This document shows positions 1 through 12,185 of a stretch of 64,000 nucleotides of DNA, in pieces (the stretch's first letter is position 1; the number at the start of each line of letters is the position of its first letter). The stretch is taken from positions 40,936,501-41,000,500 of the forward strand of contig BSBM01000361.1 of NCBI GenBank assembly GCA_027924585.1. Reading direction: 5' to 3'. Source of the DNA: Larix kaempferi (lineage: Eukaryota; Streptophyta; Pinopsida; Pinales; Pinaceae). The position numbers and the translations under genes were made by a program. The notes below the pieces were generated by a model. The model made no database searches. It was given only the letters and a program-made list of their open reading frames with translations, and was not told the DNA's origin.

Positions 1-305
1 GATGCGGTGGAGAATATTTTTGGGGTCAAGCAGACTACGCATGCAGATATTTCTCCAAAGTTTCAGGCAGAGGGGCTAATTCAATCGCAGGTTTTTCAGA
101 AGCTTCACTCGCAGGTTTTTCTTATTTCATCTTTTACGACAAACAATAAAATAAATGCCAGGTTTCTTGTTAATCGCATTATGATCATCAACTGGTTGAA
201 CGGCAGGAACTCAATCTCATTTTCACTGTTTCTAATTTGTAAGAGATGTGTTATACTTGTGGACTGTGGAATCTAAGAACATTTTGTTTCATTTATTTTA
301 ATTTA
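1..305. other. No recognisable gene
   Basis: I see no protein family or RNA gene here. The short phrase gcaggttttt occurs twice (about 88 and 112), with aatcgcag and actcgcag in front of it. The only long open frame on the + strand has no recognisable similarity. Confidence 0.4.
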
Positions 306-800
306 TATTGGTAGGAAAATAGGATCCCATGACGTAACTTTCAAGGTGATGTACTACGGAAATTTTCACTCTTATCTACACCAACTTCTAAACGAATGTA
401 AAACCTCCCAATACCCAATGGTTCCAGGATAAGTCTCGCTATTTTTCCTTGGTGTCCTCTTTATTTTGGATCCCGATTTTCAAATTGTGCCCAATATAAT
501 TAATTTGCATGCACCGGTATGAAATTATAGTCATGAAATAGTGGGGACTTTGATTGAACTTGGATCACAAGTGAAGTACTTCATTGTTGGAGATCGTGTT
601 GGCGTTGGCTGCATGATTGGGAGTTTCCACCAATGTGATTCTTATAATGAAGGGCATGAAAAATTATGTGAGAAGGCTTTTTATTCCTATAAAAGCATTG
701 ACATCGATGGATATGGGTCTTCCACCTCTGGAGGTTACTCATCCTTGATGGTTTGTGACCAAAGGTATAATTATTTTACCGATTCATGCACTGCATGCTT
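306..800 (+). pseudogene. Cinnamyl alcohol dehydrogenase (CAD) fragment, two exons and an intron
   Basis: CAD is a zinc-dependent, NADP-linked medium-chain dehydrogenase that reduces hydroxycinnamaldehydes in lignin synthesis. Exon sequence about 306-428 reads RKIGSHDVTFKVMYYG...QYPMVPG and continues at 531 as HEIVGTLIELGS...GDRVGVGCMIGSF, the family's substrate-domain order. The two parts join in frame (gg|t = Gly) across a 102-bp intron, 429-530, that ends TATAG. Its donor reads ATAAGT instead of GTAAGT, so one G-to-A change has killed the splice site. The catalytic zinc Cys of the usual CGICHSD motif is Phe (GNFHSY). Of the four structural zinc Cys residues two are lost (SF, SY) and two remain. 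Frame is lost near 770. The NADP-binding domain is absent. Retention of the intron argues against a processed retrocopy. Confidence 0.85.
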
Positions 801-988
801 ATGTTTAATAAAAAAAATTGTCATCTTGGACAAATATTGTTTTAATCAATTAGATGGTGCATTTGTCGAGTAAGGTTTGTAGTGAAGATTGAAATTTGGT
901 CACGACTGTTGAAATTTCAAGTATCTGGGTGAGCTCGTTCCCTTTGGATGGAGCCCCGTAGTCCCTGAACCTGTGAAACCACCACATG

Positions 989-1500
989 ACCATGGGTGTC
1001 ACATTGGATATTAATGGAACCAGGATCCCACCAGCGAAATCCGTGTCCCTCACCCTACGCTTAGACAGGGTCGATAGAGAAATGACCGATGCCACTTATG
1101 TGAGCACAGACAACATTCTAACCATGGGGACTCCGAATTTCGAAGTGTTATGATGAATAACCCTGCTTCTCTGTGGGGATCTGGAGAGGCTGGAACATGG
1201 GTTTGATCATGATAGGGTAACAGAAATATGGGGTTTGGATTGCTGCTCGGCCATAGGACCCGGGGGTTTCCCTTTTGGTAAAGTTGGTAAGTAGGAGCAG
1301 CAGGATTTATCATCAGGTCCTCCTTCTCTTGAGGTTAATGTGGCCAGATGTTGTGGTGGCTCGCCAATTATTTTGATGAAGACTGTGCATCTCATCTTGC
1401 AGTGGAAGCCTCATAAACAAGGTACTCTGGATGTTATTGCCGAGGATGTAGATGAGACCGATAAAGTGCAGATTAAGAGCATCGTGCTGAGCGACCACCA
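989..1500 (+). pseudogene. Fragment of an At1g01500-like plant protein of unknown function
   Basis: An open stretch from 989 reads MGVTLDINGTRIPP...LDRVDREMTDATYVSTDN...FEVL and then stops at about 1153. A second stretch at about 1229 reads EIWGLDCCSAIGPGGFPFGK, and a third at about 1320-1495 reads PSLEVNVARCCGGSPIILMK...HKQGTLDVIAED. From memory, this order (DRVDK...YVSTD...FEVF, then a W..DC segment, then EVYVAGC..GTPIILTK) is that of the conserved plant protein typified by Arabidopsis At1g01500. Function is unknown. Frameshifts and stops between the blocks make it a relic. The identification rests on remembered motifs; a protein search with the three blocks would confirm or refute it. Confidence 0.55.
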
Positions 1501-1919
1501 TTCACATCAGGTTATTTTTGGGTTGGGGTTTTGCCCACTACACTCAAAGTCAAGGTCAAGTGCACACGTTTTCAATTCAACAGTCTGGTTATTCAAGGTG
1601 CTAGTATGGGGCCCATGAAAACAAAGATGGAGAATGGAAGAGTACCTGCAAGTGCTCCGAACCTTCAATTCGCTTGTCAGGCATTTGCACATCTTGACCA
1701 AAACTTGAAGGTTTTCACTTTTACTCTTCAATCCTTAGACATTTTGAATTTTGAAAAATGACACCCATTGAATAATGATGGAAACCATGCATACCCAATA
1801 ATAAATATCATTCAGGGCCCCAGGAGGATGCCTGAGACAAAATCTGTGCAGTAGACGGATGCCCAACAAATAGGTTGAAGCAGGAATTGCATACAATCTT
1901 CATTTCTTTGCTGTGAAAA
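1501..1919. other. Spacer between gene relics
   Basis: No protein family is recognised between the At1g01500-like relic and the start of the receptor-kinase relic. A + strand frame is open from about 1531 to 1761, but its translation resembles nothing I know. Confidence 0.4.
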
Positions 1920-3532
1920 ATGAGGTATTTTTGGACATATTCTCTCTTTATTAGTCTCTTGTTCATTCTTTCATTTTTGGATTATGGAATTTTTCTCAAT
2001 ACCCAACAGATACAGGTCATGAGAAAACTGTCATCCTACTTATCCTCATTAAAGAACACAAGTTCTAATGACTAGTCATCCTACTTATCCTCATGGAAGA
2101 ATACAAGTTCTGATAACCCATGTGTTTGGAGCGGTGTGAATTGCACTTCAGATGAGAGCAATGCCATTAGCTTCATATGTCCAGGTTTTGGCTGGTGGGC
2201 AATGCTTGGCAGACTATATGTCAGCTTCAAGGCCTTCAAGTCCTTGATGTCTCTAACAATTTCCAATCAACCCCATATTATAATGAAATCAAGGCTTGCA
2301 TTAGATTGGTTTCCCATAACGTTAGTGCCAATTTAATGTCAGGATCCCTTCCTTTGCTTGTATCGTTGCGCAAACTGTAGTTCCTAGATGTCTCTCACAA
2401 TAGAATTCTTTGGTCCAATCCCTTCCTTGTTGGGAAGTCTGGGGATGTTAGAGAAATTAGACTTCTCTCAAAATTATTTTGGGGGTAAATTTCCCTCAGA
2501 GCTTGTGAATTGCACCAATTTGACTTATCTAGACCCGAGCTTCAATTTGATGAATGGAAAAATCCCTGATGGTATTAGGAACCTTACCTATTTAAAAACC
2601 CTGATTCTGTCATCAAATAATTTATCTTGAGGGATTCCTGAAACATTGGGTGAACTCGGAAATTTGATCCACTTCGCATCAAATAAGAATCATCACACCG
2701 GAATTATAACGTCGCAGTTAGCTTCCCTCACAGGATTACAGTTTCTTGATCTGAGCTACAATCAACTAACTGGAAACATTCCTTCAAACATTTTTTCTAT
2801 GAGCAACTTGTTGACTCTGGACCTTACACAGAATTCGCTCACAGGATAGATTCCATAGAATTTCTCCAGAATTTTTTTTATGCTGCGAATAAGTAACAAT
2901 TCTCTTTAAGGAAACATCCCTTTTACAATTGGGAATGCGTATGGATTGACATACTTAGAAATGAATAAGAACTCACTAGATGGACAGATTCCGCACCAGT
3001 TGGGAAAGTGTACCAAGCTTCAACTACTTGATCTTGGTGGCAACAATTTGTTAGGTTCATTAACCAATCAACTGCCTTCACTTCTACCGTTGCAAGTGTT
3101 GAAGTTGCCTAATAATCGTTCTACGGGAAGCATTCCAGAAATACTGTCAACTTTCTCTAATTTTTCATATATTTATCTGAGTGGCAATTGTTTATCAGGG
3201 TCTATAACCCCAACAATTTTCAATCTTACAAAGCTGCAAAATTTTCTTCTACAGAACAACCTCCTAACAGGAACGATAACAAAGAATGTGGGAAACTGCA
3301 AGTCCATGTTAGAGCTCTAGTTGGGTGGAAACAATCTAACTGGAACAATTCCATCGGAAATTGGCTCATCCATGAGGTTGCAAATTCAACTCAATCTCAG
3401 CTGCAATTCTCTAGAAGGGGCAATTCCTAGTGCTCTTGCCATATTGTATATGCTAGAAATTTTGGATCTTTCCAACAATAAATTGATAGGACAAGTTCCA
3501 GGTTCTTTGAAAAATATGATGAGTGTTACTAA
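1920..3532 (+). pseudogene. LRR receptor-like kinase relic: signal peptide and LRR ectodomain
   Basis: An ATG at 1920 opens a typical secretory start (MRYFWTYSLFISLLFILSFL). A 45-bp (15-codon) tandem duplication at 2031 and 2076 follows, its first copy ending in TAG. The cysteine-capped N-terminal LRR motif follows (DNPCVWSGVNC, about 2115). From 2380 to 3530 successive plant-type LRRs (LxxLxLxxNxLxGxIPxxL) can be read, but in shifting frames with stops at about 2379, 2628, 2848 and 3318. The order and the kinase part downstream fit the subfamily of Arabidopsis At2g41820, whose kinase domain is itself atypical. The coding sequence is interrupted at about 3532 by an insertion and resumes at 5987. 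Not functional. Confidence 0.85.
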
Positions 3533-5986
3533 AATGAAAAGAATGGAGACTGGATAGAGAGAAATATTATATCAACTACTAAGAGAGATTTCACTACTGT
3601 AGAAAGAGTTAGCTTTGGTAGGGAATAGTACCAATAAATAAAATCTCATTCTAATAGCAACTAGTGGAACTACTAATACAAAACGTTAAATCTTACTTTA
3701 TTCTTCTTTCTAATAATGCGACAACCTTCTTATTCTTCGCTTTAGCTCTTAGAAGTCAGGCCTCTTTATTTCCAATAATAAGGAAAGTAATAATCTCTTA
3801 TATAATGAAATCTCCATTATTCTTTCTAATTAGGGGATATAATCAATTAGAACCTTACCCTGCTTACTTTTAATCTCTTGCTTCAACAACTATTGACTTT
3901 CTTCAGCTGCCTATCGAACCTTTACCTCTACTCTTACCAAATCCTCACTTGCTTCACCTTACAACTTACGGACATGCCGCAAACAACCAGCCTTGCACCT
4001 GCTTCCCATAGAGAGAATGTTGCACCACATTCCAAGCAGTCACTGGAATCACACTTGCTGTAATATAATGGATGCTTCTTCGGTACCACTATGACTATTC
4101 CGATACTACTTTTACCTTAAGTGTAACTCTTACTTTCTTTTTCTTTGAATGGAGAAGGAACAAGGCTTTCACTCTCAGGGCATGGGACTAAGGAAATACC
4201 TTACAAGTGTTCATGGAACTTATTGGGCTAAGCTTGTCTCTTAAGGTTTCCATGGAAGAACTAAAGCAAGACCTTAGGGCATTGGACTAAGACTAATCAA
4301 GTCAGAAAGAAGAAAGAGACACCTTACAAGTGTTCATGGAACTCATTGTATACAATGCTACCTCTTTATTTTATTTAATATAGGGCTTGCTAGATTTAGT
4401 GATTGATCCATTATACTTCCTTCTTAAAGCATGTACTACTACAAGCAGTCTCCCGGGTGGGTGAATTTACAGGAGGGACAAGTATGAAGAGATGGCCTTT
4501 CACTTGATGGATTGATTGGGTCAATAGAACTTATGTTACCAATTGCCATAGATCAGATCCAGTGGTCATAGCAGTCGATAGCCAGTGATCAAGGAAGGAG
4601 GGACGCCATATTACCCCCGGACGGGGCTTACGTATTAAGACTAAAGCAAGCAGTAGGCTAAGGCTACTAGTGACAAAGAAATATAATTTATATATGAACT
4701 ATAAATCAAGCTAATTTCCATTGATTGCAACTAGTGGGATGATTGACCTACTAATTAGGTTAGGAAGAAAGAATGGAAAAACCAATAAAAGTGAAATAGG
4801 ACATAATAGAATAGTTATTGAAGGCAGAAATAAGAGCTCTATTATTTATATTTGAATGGATACTCTTCACTAGAGCTCAGCTAAGGTAAGGCCTCTTTAT
4901 TTATCATAATGGACACAATTGGAAGTCCATAGTGCAGTAGGATTTCACTCTATGTATGGCACTCACGAAAAAGAAAGTTACCTTAAGGCATGGGACTAAG
5001 ACCAGGGACAAGGACTAGAGCTAGTCCATACCGTAGGCAAGTGACTAAGACTAAAGCTGACACAAAACTATGGATTTCACTCTAAGTCCGGATGTAGACT
5101 ATAAGCCGGCTTTCACAGGGCTCTTTATTTAAAATAATGGAGACAGACATGTTATATACTAGTAGGAGACATATCAAATCAATGAAATTAGGGTTTATCA
5201 ATCTCGGTTGAAGAACTCGAACTAAAGAGAGAGCTAAGACCTTACTCTAGTTACTAAGGCTAAAGCTCGGAAATACAACTGAACTATATGGCTTGTCTCT
5301 AGAGCTAGTACCAAAAGTCGGCCGACCAGTCCAAAGGCTTGAACTCTAGGCAATAGTGCTTGAACTCTATGGAGTTGGGAAAGGCCCTTCTTCGTTGGAG
5401 CTTAAGTGCCATAGTTAGAAATATAAGAAGGCAGAAATAAGAGTTATATACTAATAGCATATAGTGAAAAACAACAGTGGGTCTAGTGCTGATTGAGAAG
5501 GATACAATAGCTTCTTCTCTAGAGCTCAGGAGACACAAGCAAGTGTATGGACTTGAACTTACCTTATAGCTTCTTCGCTAGAGCTCTTAGAAGTAAGGCC
5601 TATTTATTATTCTATTTTAAAAATAAAGGATACAGAAAGATGGATTGAACTTACTGGACTAAGGCTACGACTAAAGAAAGTAGACCTTATCGCATGGACC
5701 TTACTCTATCGGCTTAAGACTAAGGCTAAATCAAGACCGAAAATACGCTTGAACTGGAACTAGTCTAAAAAGGCAAGTTACTCCGGCACTTGAAGGGAAG
5801 GCTATTACCATAGGGAATACTCTAAGGCTTAAGGCAAGTTACTGGTAGGGAACTCTATGGCAAGTGACCTTAGGGCCTTACTGTAAAGATGCTTGAAATC
5901 TACATGGAACTCTTTCTTTCAAATAATGGAGATGCTTCTTCACTAGTAGATCATTGGACTAAGTGGGAAATAAATGATCTTACTAA
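3533..5986. mobile_element. Unclassified 2.45-kb insertion inside the LRR kinase relic
   Basis: The LRR frame ends at ...NMMSVTK near 3532 and continues near 5996 as ...FMSNNRLIGILPNFGK, so the DNA between is an insertion. The heptamer TTACTAA lies at both edges (3526-3532 and 5980-5986) and may be a target duplication. The insert has no ORF I recognise and no clear terminal inverted repeats. It is built from recurring words: GGACTAAG, AAGGCTAAAGC, CTAGAGCTC and GCCTCTTTATTT (3749, 4885, with variants at 4361, 5117, 5590). A 23-bp exact direct repeat lies at 4198 and 4321. The texture resembles plant organelle intergenic DNA or a decayed satellite; neither is shown. Confidence 0.5.
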
Positions 5987-6066
5987 TTGATATTGGTTCA
6001 GTTCATGTCAAACAATAGATTAATAGGAATCCTTCCAAATTTTGGAAAAAAAGTTGATCCAGGAGC
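5987..6066 (+). pseudogene. LRR kinase relic: last LRR and juxtamembrane stub
   Basis: About 25 codons read QFMSNNRLIGILPNFGKKVDPGAS, matching the end of the LRR domain of this receptor-kinase subfamily. The stretch sits between two insertions and joins in sense to the transmembrane part that restarts at about 6910. Confidence 0.65.
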
Positions 6067-6909
6067 ATCGGAGTCTAGGCAGATCAGTTGAAGTTAGTCG
6101 ACATGAAGAAGGCCGACCAGAGGGAGTGTCGATGACCACTGGTGCGTAAGAGCAGATTGGATGTTAAGTCAATAAGTTGAGCAGGAGTAGTTGGTTTGCG
6201 AACCAACAGATGTTGCGACAGGTCGAGAGGCAACAAGATGGGTGGATATACGATAGGTTGTGGCGGAAGGTGTTGAGTCAAGCGAGGAGGACGGGGTGAA
6301 CTGACGCAGCCTAAGGGTAGAGTGGAGCCGATGGATAAGTTGAAGCTGACAGACAATATGGTTGACCGATTACTGTACCAGGCAGAGATTGTGCAACATG
6401 ACAAAGGTGCTGACAATTGTAGGTCTGCAGGATTCAACGGACAGAGGAAGAGTGTCTCGGCTGTCGGAGTGAACATCAGGATGTGCAACCAAGGACTAGC
6501 AGGGTAGAAGACTTGTGCGCAGGCACAAAGTAGGGGGACAGTTCCATTGTGTTGGATTTGTAGAGCAGAGTTCGGGTATGAGATTGGTATATTTGAGAGA
6601 ACATTCACACGTCTACCGAATGCAGAGTTGAGATCAGATCCATAGCTCAGCAAGCGCATGCATTCAGTGTTGGACGTGGGAGGGTGAAGGTCGACACACA
6701 GAGGGAACATACCATAGTTACTTCTGTATTATAGAGGCTAAGGCTGACATAGATTATTCATTTACATTTACTGTTCTTCCACATTGTATCGATTGATTTG
6801 AAGTAATAGAAGCCACTTCTAGCATCCTGTTAACATCCTATTTTGTGTGAATGTGTGGTTTTGTCATGTGTATTGTTAAGCAAGAACCTTTCTCTATAAA
6901 GAAAATTGC
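6067..6909. mobile_element. Second insertion in the LRR kinase relic
   Basis: The receptor reading stops at ...DPGAS near 6066 and resumes at ...SGNSSLCSGKC near 6920, so about 840 bp intervene. The segment is more GC-rich on its left part (6070-6710), where a 208-codon minus-strand frame is open but has no recognisable content. At about 6735 it carries the word gaggctaaggctgac, the same vocabulary as the 3.5-6.0 kb insertion, so the two may be related. I found no target duplication or terminal repeats. An expanded intron is an alternative. Confidence 0.4.
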
Positions 6910-7733
6910 GTCACAAGTGCTTATTAAATATTCAGGAAACTCTAGTCTTTGTAGTGGGAAATGTGTTTCTGCTCCTGCCACTGCTACAAAGAAAAAAGTC
7001 TCGACAATTTTGTTAATTGGAGTTGTTGTTGCAGGTGCTATTTTATCAATTGGGGTAGTTGCATTGTTCATTATGGCATGCAAATACTTTAAGTGTGGTG
7101 ATCATCAAATTCCAGAAGTGCAACTAGCGCGTAAGATTGAAGGCCATTTTATTCATCCAAATAGTATCCACAGGTTAAGGATTGACTTTGAAAAGGGTGT
7201 TGAAGCCACTCTAGATCCTGCAAATGTCTTCCTAAAGAACAAGTTTAGTACCTATTACAAAGTTGTCATGCCTTCTGGCATTAGTTATTCTGTGAAGAAG
7301 CTCAACTGGAATGATAGAAGTTTCAAATCAGGAAACTTCTGAAATTTTGGTGCAGAACTGAAGAAGCAAGGGAGGCTACAACATCCCTACATCCTGACAC
7401 TGTTGGAACATGTTCGAGACACATATTGTGCTTACCTTTTTTATGAATATGCTCTTAAATGCAACCTCTCAAACTTCCTTCACACTAGTAATGTTTATGT
7501 ATTGGATTGGCCATCTCGTTCCAACATTGCTATAGGTGTAGCGCAAGGTTTGGATTTTCTACATGGATGTCAACAGCCAATCTTCCATATCGATCTCACT
7601 TCCAAAAAAATTCTTCTGAATAATTTAACAAAGCCACAAATAGGTGATATTGAGTTTTGCAAGATTGTTGATCCTTCTAAGAGCACAAGGATTATTTATG
7701 CAATTGTTGGCTCAGTTGGATACGTCCCTCCAG
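6910..7733 (+). pseudogene. LRR kinase relic: transmembrane segment and kinase N- and mid-lobe
   Basis: From 6910 the frame reads SGNSSLCSGKC, a transmembrane helix (ILLIGVVVAGAILSIGVVAL) and a kinase domain. KVVMPSGISYSVKKLNW carries the ATP-site Lys. A TGA at 7340 and a frame change follow. The second part (about 7374-7733) has the helix-E region IAIGVAQGLDFLHG and the catalytic loop as HIDLTSKKILLN (HRD Arg and loop Asn absent). The DFG position reads GDIEFCK. The remembered At2g41820 subfamily also lacks HRD and DFG, so these losses may be ancestral. The reading ends at VGYVPP with CAG|GTATGC at 7731-7739, a plausible splice donor. The next exon is not seen downstream. Confidence 0.85.
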
Positions 7734-10700
7734 GTATGCTCCAGTTGCTCATTTATGACAAAGCATTACATGTTAAAGAACGTAGTGTTTTATAGTGTAT
7801 TTTTAGCTGTCAGAGAGACCATACTGCAAATTTCTTCCTAATTGTAGCTCATTATGATTGCAGAGATGCTCAAATTTTGTGCTAGTGTCTTCTACACAGA
7901 TTAATGTGGATCTACTTCAAAAGTGATGCTTCTTTAAGTAGATCGAGCCACTATGTAGGCCTTGTTCTGCATTTGATATGCTACAGGGAAAAGTTTCTAC
8001 AAGAACAATCCATGGATCCATTTACATTCCTCCCAATGTTCAATAAACTTAACTAATACCCAATTCCATCAAGATGCTCCAAGGTGCCAGTTGAAAACCC
8101 CAATGTGAAACCTCATACAATATGAGGTGTTACACTACCCTACTATTAATATGAAATAACATAACAATAATTTAATTAATGTCATCCATATATCCTTGTG
8201 ACAATTCCTCCTGGTCTTATTCGGTAATGTCCCCATTGTCCTCTTAGTTTAGGAATAGCTCTATAGTGATTGGAATATGGCCTTGGGTTGTGGCCATAGA
8301 ATTGTTGTTTCTCTACAACTTGAGTACTACACAATGGAAACAACACCAAACTGCAATAGTCCACCAGTGTACCAAGCCTATTCTGGAATTTGCCTAGGAA
8401 TTGTGTTTCTTTTCACTGTATCTTCAATTCAATGTTCTTGTTGCAAAAGTAGCTGCCAAAAAAAACCATGGGCACAAAAATTATCAAACAATAAAAATAG
8501 CAAAATAAACATAGTCCCAAAATGTACAACATCAAACAACTTTGCATCCCAAATAGGGTATTTTTTAAGGATTATAATAATATAATTAAGTATAGTTTTC
8601 TAGGTGATTATTTTAGATTGAAAAAAACATATATATAGATAGGTAGGAAAATATTAAATATGACACATACAATTTACTACTGAAACATGCAAATTTTGGC
8701 GAATATTATGATAAAAAAAACATATTTTTTGTAAATATAGGTGATATTAGAGACTAAAAATGACCAAATAACGAATTTATTTTTTGAAAAAAAGCCTTAA
8801 AAATAGCCAATTGGCGAAATTTCGCCCCTCAAAATTTCCCTGATCCCAGATCCATGTATGCAATAAGAAAATGCAGGAAACAATTCCAGAAATGTGAAAA
8901 CAGTTTATAGTGTGTTATTCTTCCTTCTCCATGGACAAATTTCTATCCTGTGTCATGTTGTGCTACGCTTTTTTTGAATATAGGTCAAAATTTCCATTGG
9001 ACCATTGTGCAACAGATGGATCCTACTTGGCGTTGGACTGAATTGTGGTAGGATGGATTCATTCATAGTATGCTTACTAGAATAAATCAATGTTTTACTT
9101 ATGTCATCTACACAAGTAGCAGAGTCAACAATAAGAGAGTTTTTGAAGATAGTCATTGCACTTATTTCTTAAAATCTCACCTTTGTAAGATTAGTTGGAG
9201 TTAGGTAGTTGTTGCTGTGCAATTAGTAGATTCTATAGGTGCTTCAGCAGATGCCAAAACAACTTGCAAGTTCATGTATGTATTTTTTGTTGTTGAGGGT
9301 GAGCCTCTTTTTCACAATAACTTTAAAATATGGTGAAGTAATGAATGGAACAAACTGCTTTTTCTTACATCTATCATCTGACAAGTCAGGGATAAAATTT
9401 GCTATGACAAGGGTGAACCCATATTCACAACTAGAACATCTAATCCAAGGGATGGTAAGTGTGGAACACTATCATGATCACCTTAAGAAGAACTTGCTAG
9501 TGTAGAATGTATAGGGGTAGAAGATAGCAATTTCTTACAATTGATCATGTAGGAACTAACAATAGATTTGAATTTTTGATCCAGCCCTGAATCTGAGAAG
9601 GAACACTTTCTAGGAGATTGTACTAGAGGAAGATGATCTTTTTCACATGCAAGAGGTATTTTTGAACCACCAAAAAATTAAGTGGGCCCATCTAACAAAA
9701 CTTCATGCAAATTTAAGAATTCAACGTCTATGATTGAGGGATCTCATGTTATTTCATGTTCAACTATTTTGTCTAGCAACTTCAGTTTGACCTCAGTAGA
9801 AGGATAACTGACCAAAGTATTTTCAATGAGATGACAACTAACACCACAATCCAACAATTTAATACATTGAATAGTTAGTTGAATCACATAGGGTAGAAAA
9901 ATTGCTTTGGCATTATGTGTTTGCGCATGGAATGTTAGTTGCATCTCCAAATGCCTAAAACAACGGTGGGAGGGAACATATTTCAACCTTGTATGTTGTG
10001 AGAGTGAAACTGTCCAACTGGATGCTTTAGAAACCCTAATTTGACAACCTGCGTCTTTCTCTTTTCGCTGAGTAATTGATCCACCATATCCAAGAATATG
10101 AAGCTAGAGAAAAATGGCCATAGTCACCACAAATCTTATCAATATACACCACATACTTCTTTTACTTTCTGTTGTGTGCTCTTTCCATTGACTGAGCCTC
10201 CCAAATGCATGCTCATCAAACTAACCATCATCAAGGCCACTTGAGTGGGATCTCTTATGCAATTGACTAGTTTCAAGGGACTGTTCAATGGGAAAGATTG
10301 AAGGTAGGAGGTGTTTTTCAAAGAACTTAACTATATTGGTGGCAACAAGGGGAAAAATGTATAACTTTCTCATCAACCCACTATAAAATTTTATAATATC
10401 TATAGCTTCTTGAATTTTTGCTATGGACAAGGTAAAGCAGGTCACTAAATCTTGTAAATTCTTCCACCAATCATGAGGCATGTCAATGACGTCATCTCCA
10501 AAAGAGAAAAATGGTACATCCGAATTAGGGAGATCAATGGGTACGAGAAAAGGTAGGGAGATGTTAGTCGAATAAGTTATAGCCCCCCATTTATGGTTCA
10601 TGATATGACCCCAACCTAATTCCAACTGTATGTCCTTCACAATCTAAGACTAGAAAAATATATTGATTCCATTAGTTGTAGGTTAGAGTTAATCTAGCAT

Positions 10701-12185
10701 AGTTGATATTGAGTTATATTTCCATACAACCCACTTTAACCATAGGTAAATATGATTTTAAGTGATGTTGGAGACAACTAGGGACCCATTTAGAACTTTG
10801 GATCATGTCCTTTCAATAGATGCATGGGTAGGTGAATTAATTTTACTGAATTTTTTTGAAGAGACAAACTATGTTTTCTTGGAGAAGTATCGAATTCTCT
10901 CTTTGGATTTTGATGCATAGGTCTAACATATTCATTCTGATTTGGTGATGCTATTTTTAGTCCAAACTGATAATTTTTCTGTATAGAAAGTGTTTTTCTT
11001 TGTTTGTCTATTCACAAAAATTAAAGGGTGAAAAAATGCCTAGTGGTTCCAAAAATAATCTATAAGTTGAGGTAGTCTTACGGAAACTTTTCATGGTCAC
11101 ATCAAGTCTTTTCCCCAAGCCATAGAAGAAGTAGGACATAGGTGTCTCAACATTCTCTTTTATGGTTAAGGATCAGACTATCTTGACATGTGCTAGTTGC
11201 ACCAAGAGTAGTGAGATTCTCTTTAAACAATATGGCTTTTGGTCTCAAAGGAAATGGAATTATGCAATAGATAATGGGATAATTTGATAAGAATTTTGCT
11301 TGATGATGTATTTATGTTTTAAAGTCTGATATGGTAGTAATGAAAATTTCTCTCCCACACTAAAGGATATCTTTTGTGTTAGCTTATCCTTTGTTTCTAT
11401 GAATAGGGAAAATAGAAATGCTGATGATGTATTCCTGTTTTAAACTCTGTTATGTTAGTAATGAAAAATTCCTTCCCACACTAAAGGATATCTTTTGCAT
11501 TAGCTTCCCCTTGGTTTCTGTGAACAAGCCAATTACAAACGCTTCTTCCAAAATAGTTTTTGAACTTTCAAAGCATTGGGATATATAACATCCCAATATG
11601 TTACCATTTTTTCCATACACGTTTCCAAACTTCTCAATGTAAATTCAAATTATAAACTCGAGATTTAACTATGATAGTAATTCTTGCTCCTTTTTCCCCT
11701 ATGTGATCTTGCATATGCATATGTTTTTTATTGGAAGATCAAACAAATTGTCTAGAGAATAAAAGGAAATTGAAAAAAACATCTAGAGTTAATGTTGTTT
11801 TGTGTTGCCTGACATGGTAGCACAATTCAAAGTAAATTATACTCTACAGAATATGTTGAAATAAATGAGATGAAAATTTCTTAAAGTAGATTACAAGGTA
11901 CTTTATGAAATGGATAAACTCTTTACATTTCAGTCGAAATTAATTGATTTCATTCTAAACAAAAGTCTTTACCAAAGCCTTGTATGAAACAAAACAAATT
12001 CACCCCAAAATTTACCATAAATTATTCACCAGTTTGAAATGGCCCTTAGTCAATTAAATTAGTAAAAGTCAATATTTGACAATACACCAATGTGAAGTGC
12101 CTAGAGAATCTTTTATCTTGGAATAAAAATTAGTTGTCTAAACAATTCAATTAAATCTATAAAAGGTTGGGTAATATTTTTTTTC
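7734..12185. other. Non-coding stretch, no gene recognised
   Basis: AT-rich sequence with short unsupported ORFs on both strands; none (including those at 9239-9505 and 10221-10640) resembles a family I know. A 65-bp segment at 8075-8136 recurs at 23933-23998. About 11322-11385 and 11441-11504 are near-copies (gttagtaatgaaaa...cccacactaaaggatatctttt), a local duplication of roughly 119 bp period. Confidence 0.4.
8075..8136 (-). repeat. Dispersed repeat, copy 1 (possible LTR terminus)
   Basis: On the minus strand this starts TGTAACACCTCAT at 8134 and contains GGTTTCACATTGGGG and TTTTCAACTGG. The same sequence, slightly diverged, lies at 23933-23998. A TG start with a conserved first 65 bases suggests ends of related LTRs. 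Similarity fades beyond this stretch, so an element cannot be delimited. Confidence 0.4.

Noticed and set aside
3533-5986. Mitochondrial-DNA (NUMT) origin as a firm call
   Set aside because: Only the texture suggests it. I could not recognise any organelle gene or known repeat.
6084-6710. 208-codon minus-strand ORF
   Set aside because: No recognisable domain or composition bias. It lies inside an insertion in a receptor-kinase relic.
1920-7733. A functional LRR receptor kinase gene with introns
   Set aside because: In-frame stops and frameshifts within LRR exons, two insertions, and no C-terminal kinase lobe.
8277-8585. 102-codon + strand ORF
   Set aside because: Low-complexity tail (Asn/Lys-rich) and no recognised motif; expected by chance in this AT-rich stretch.
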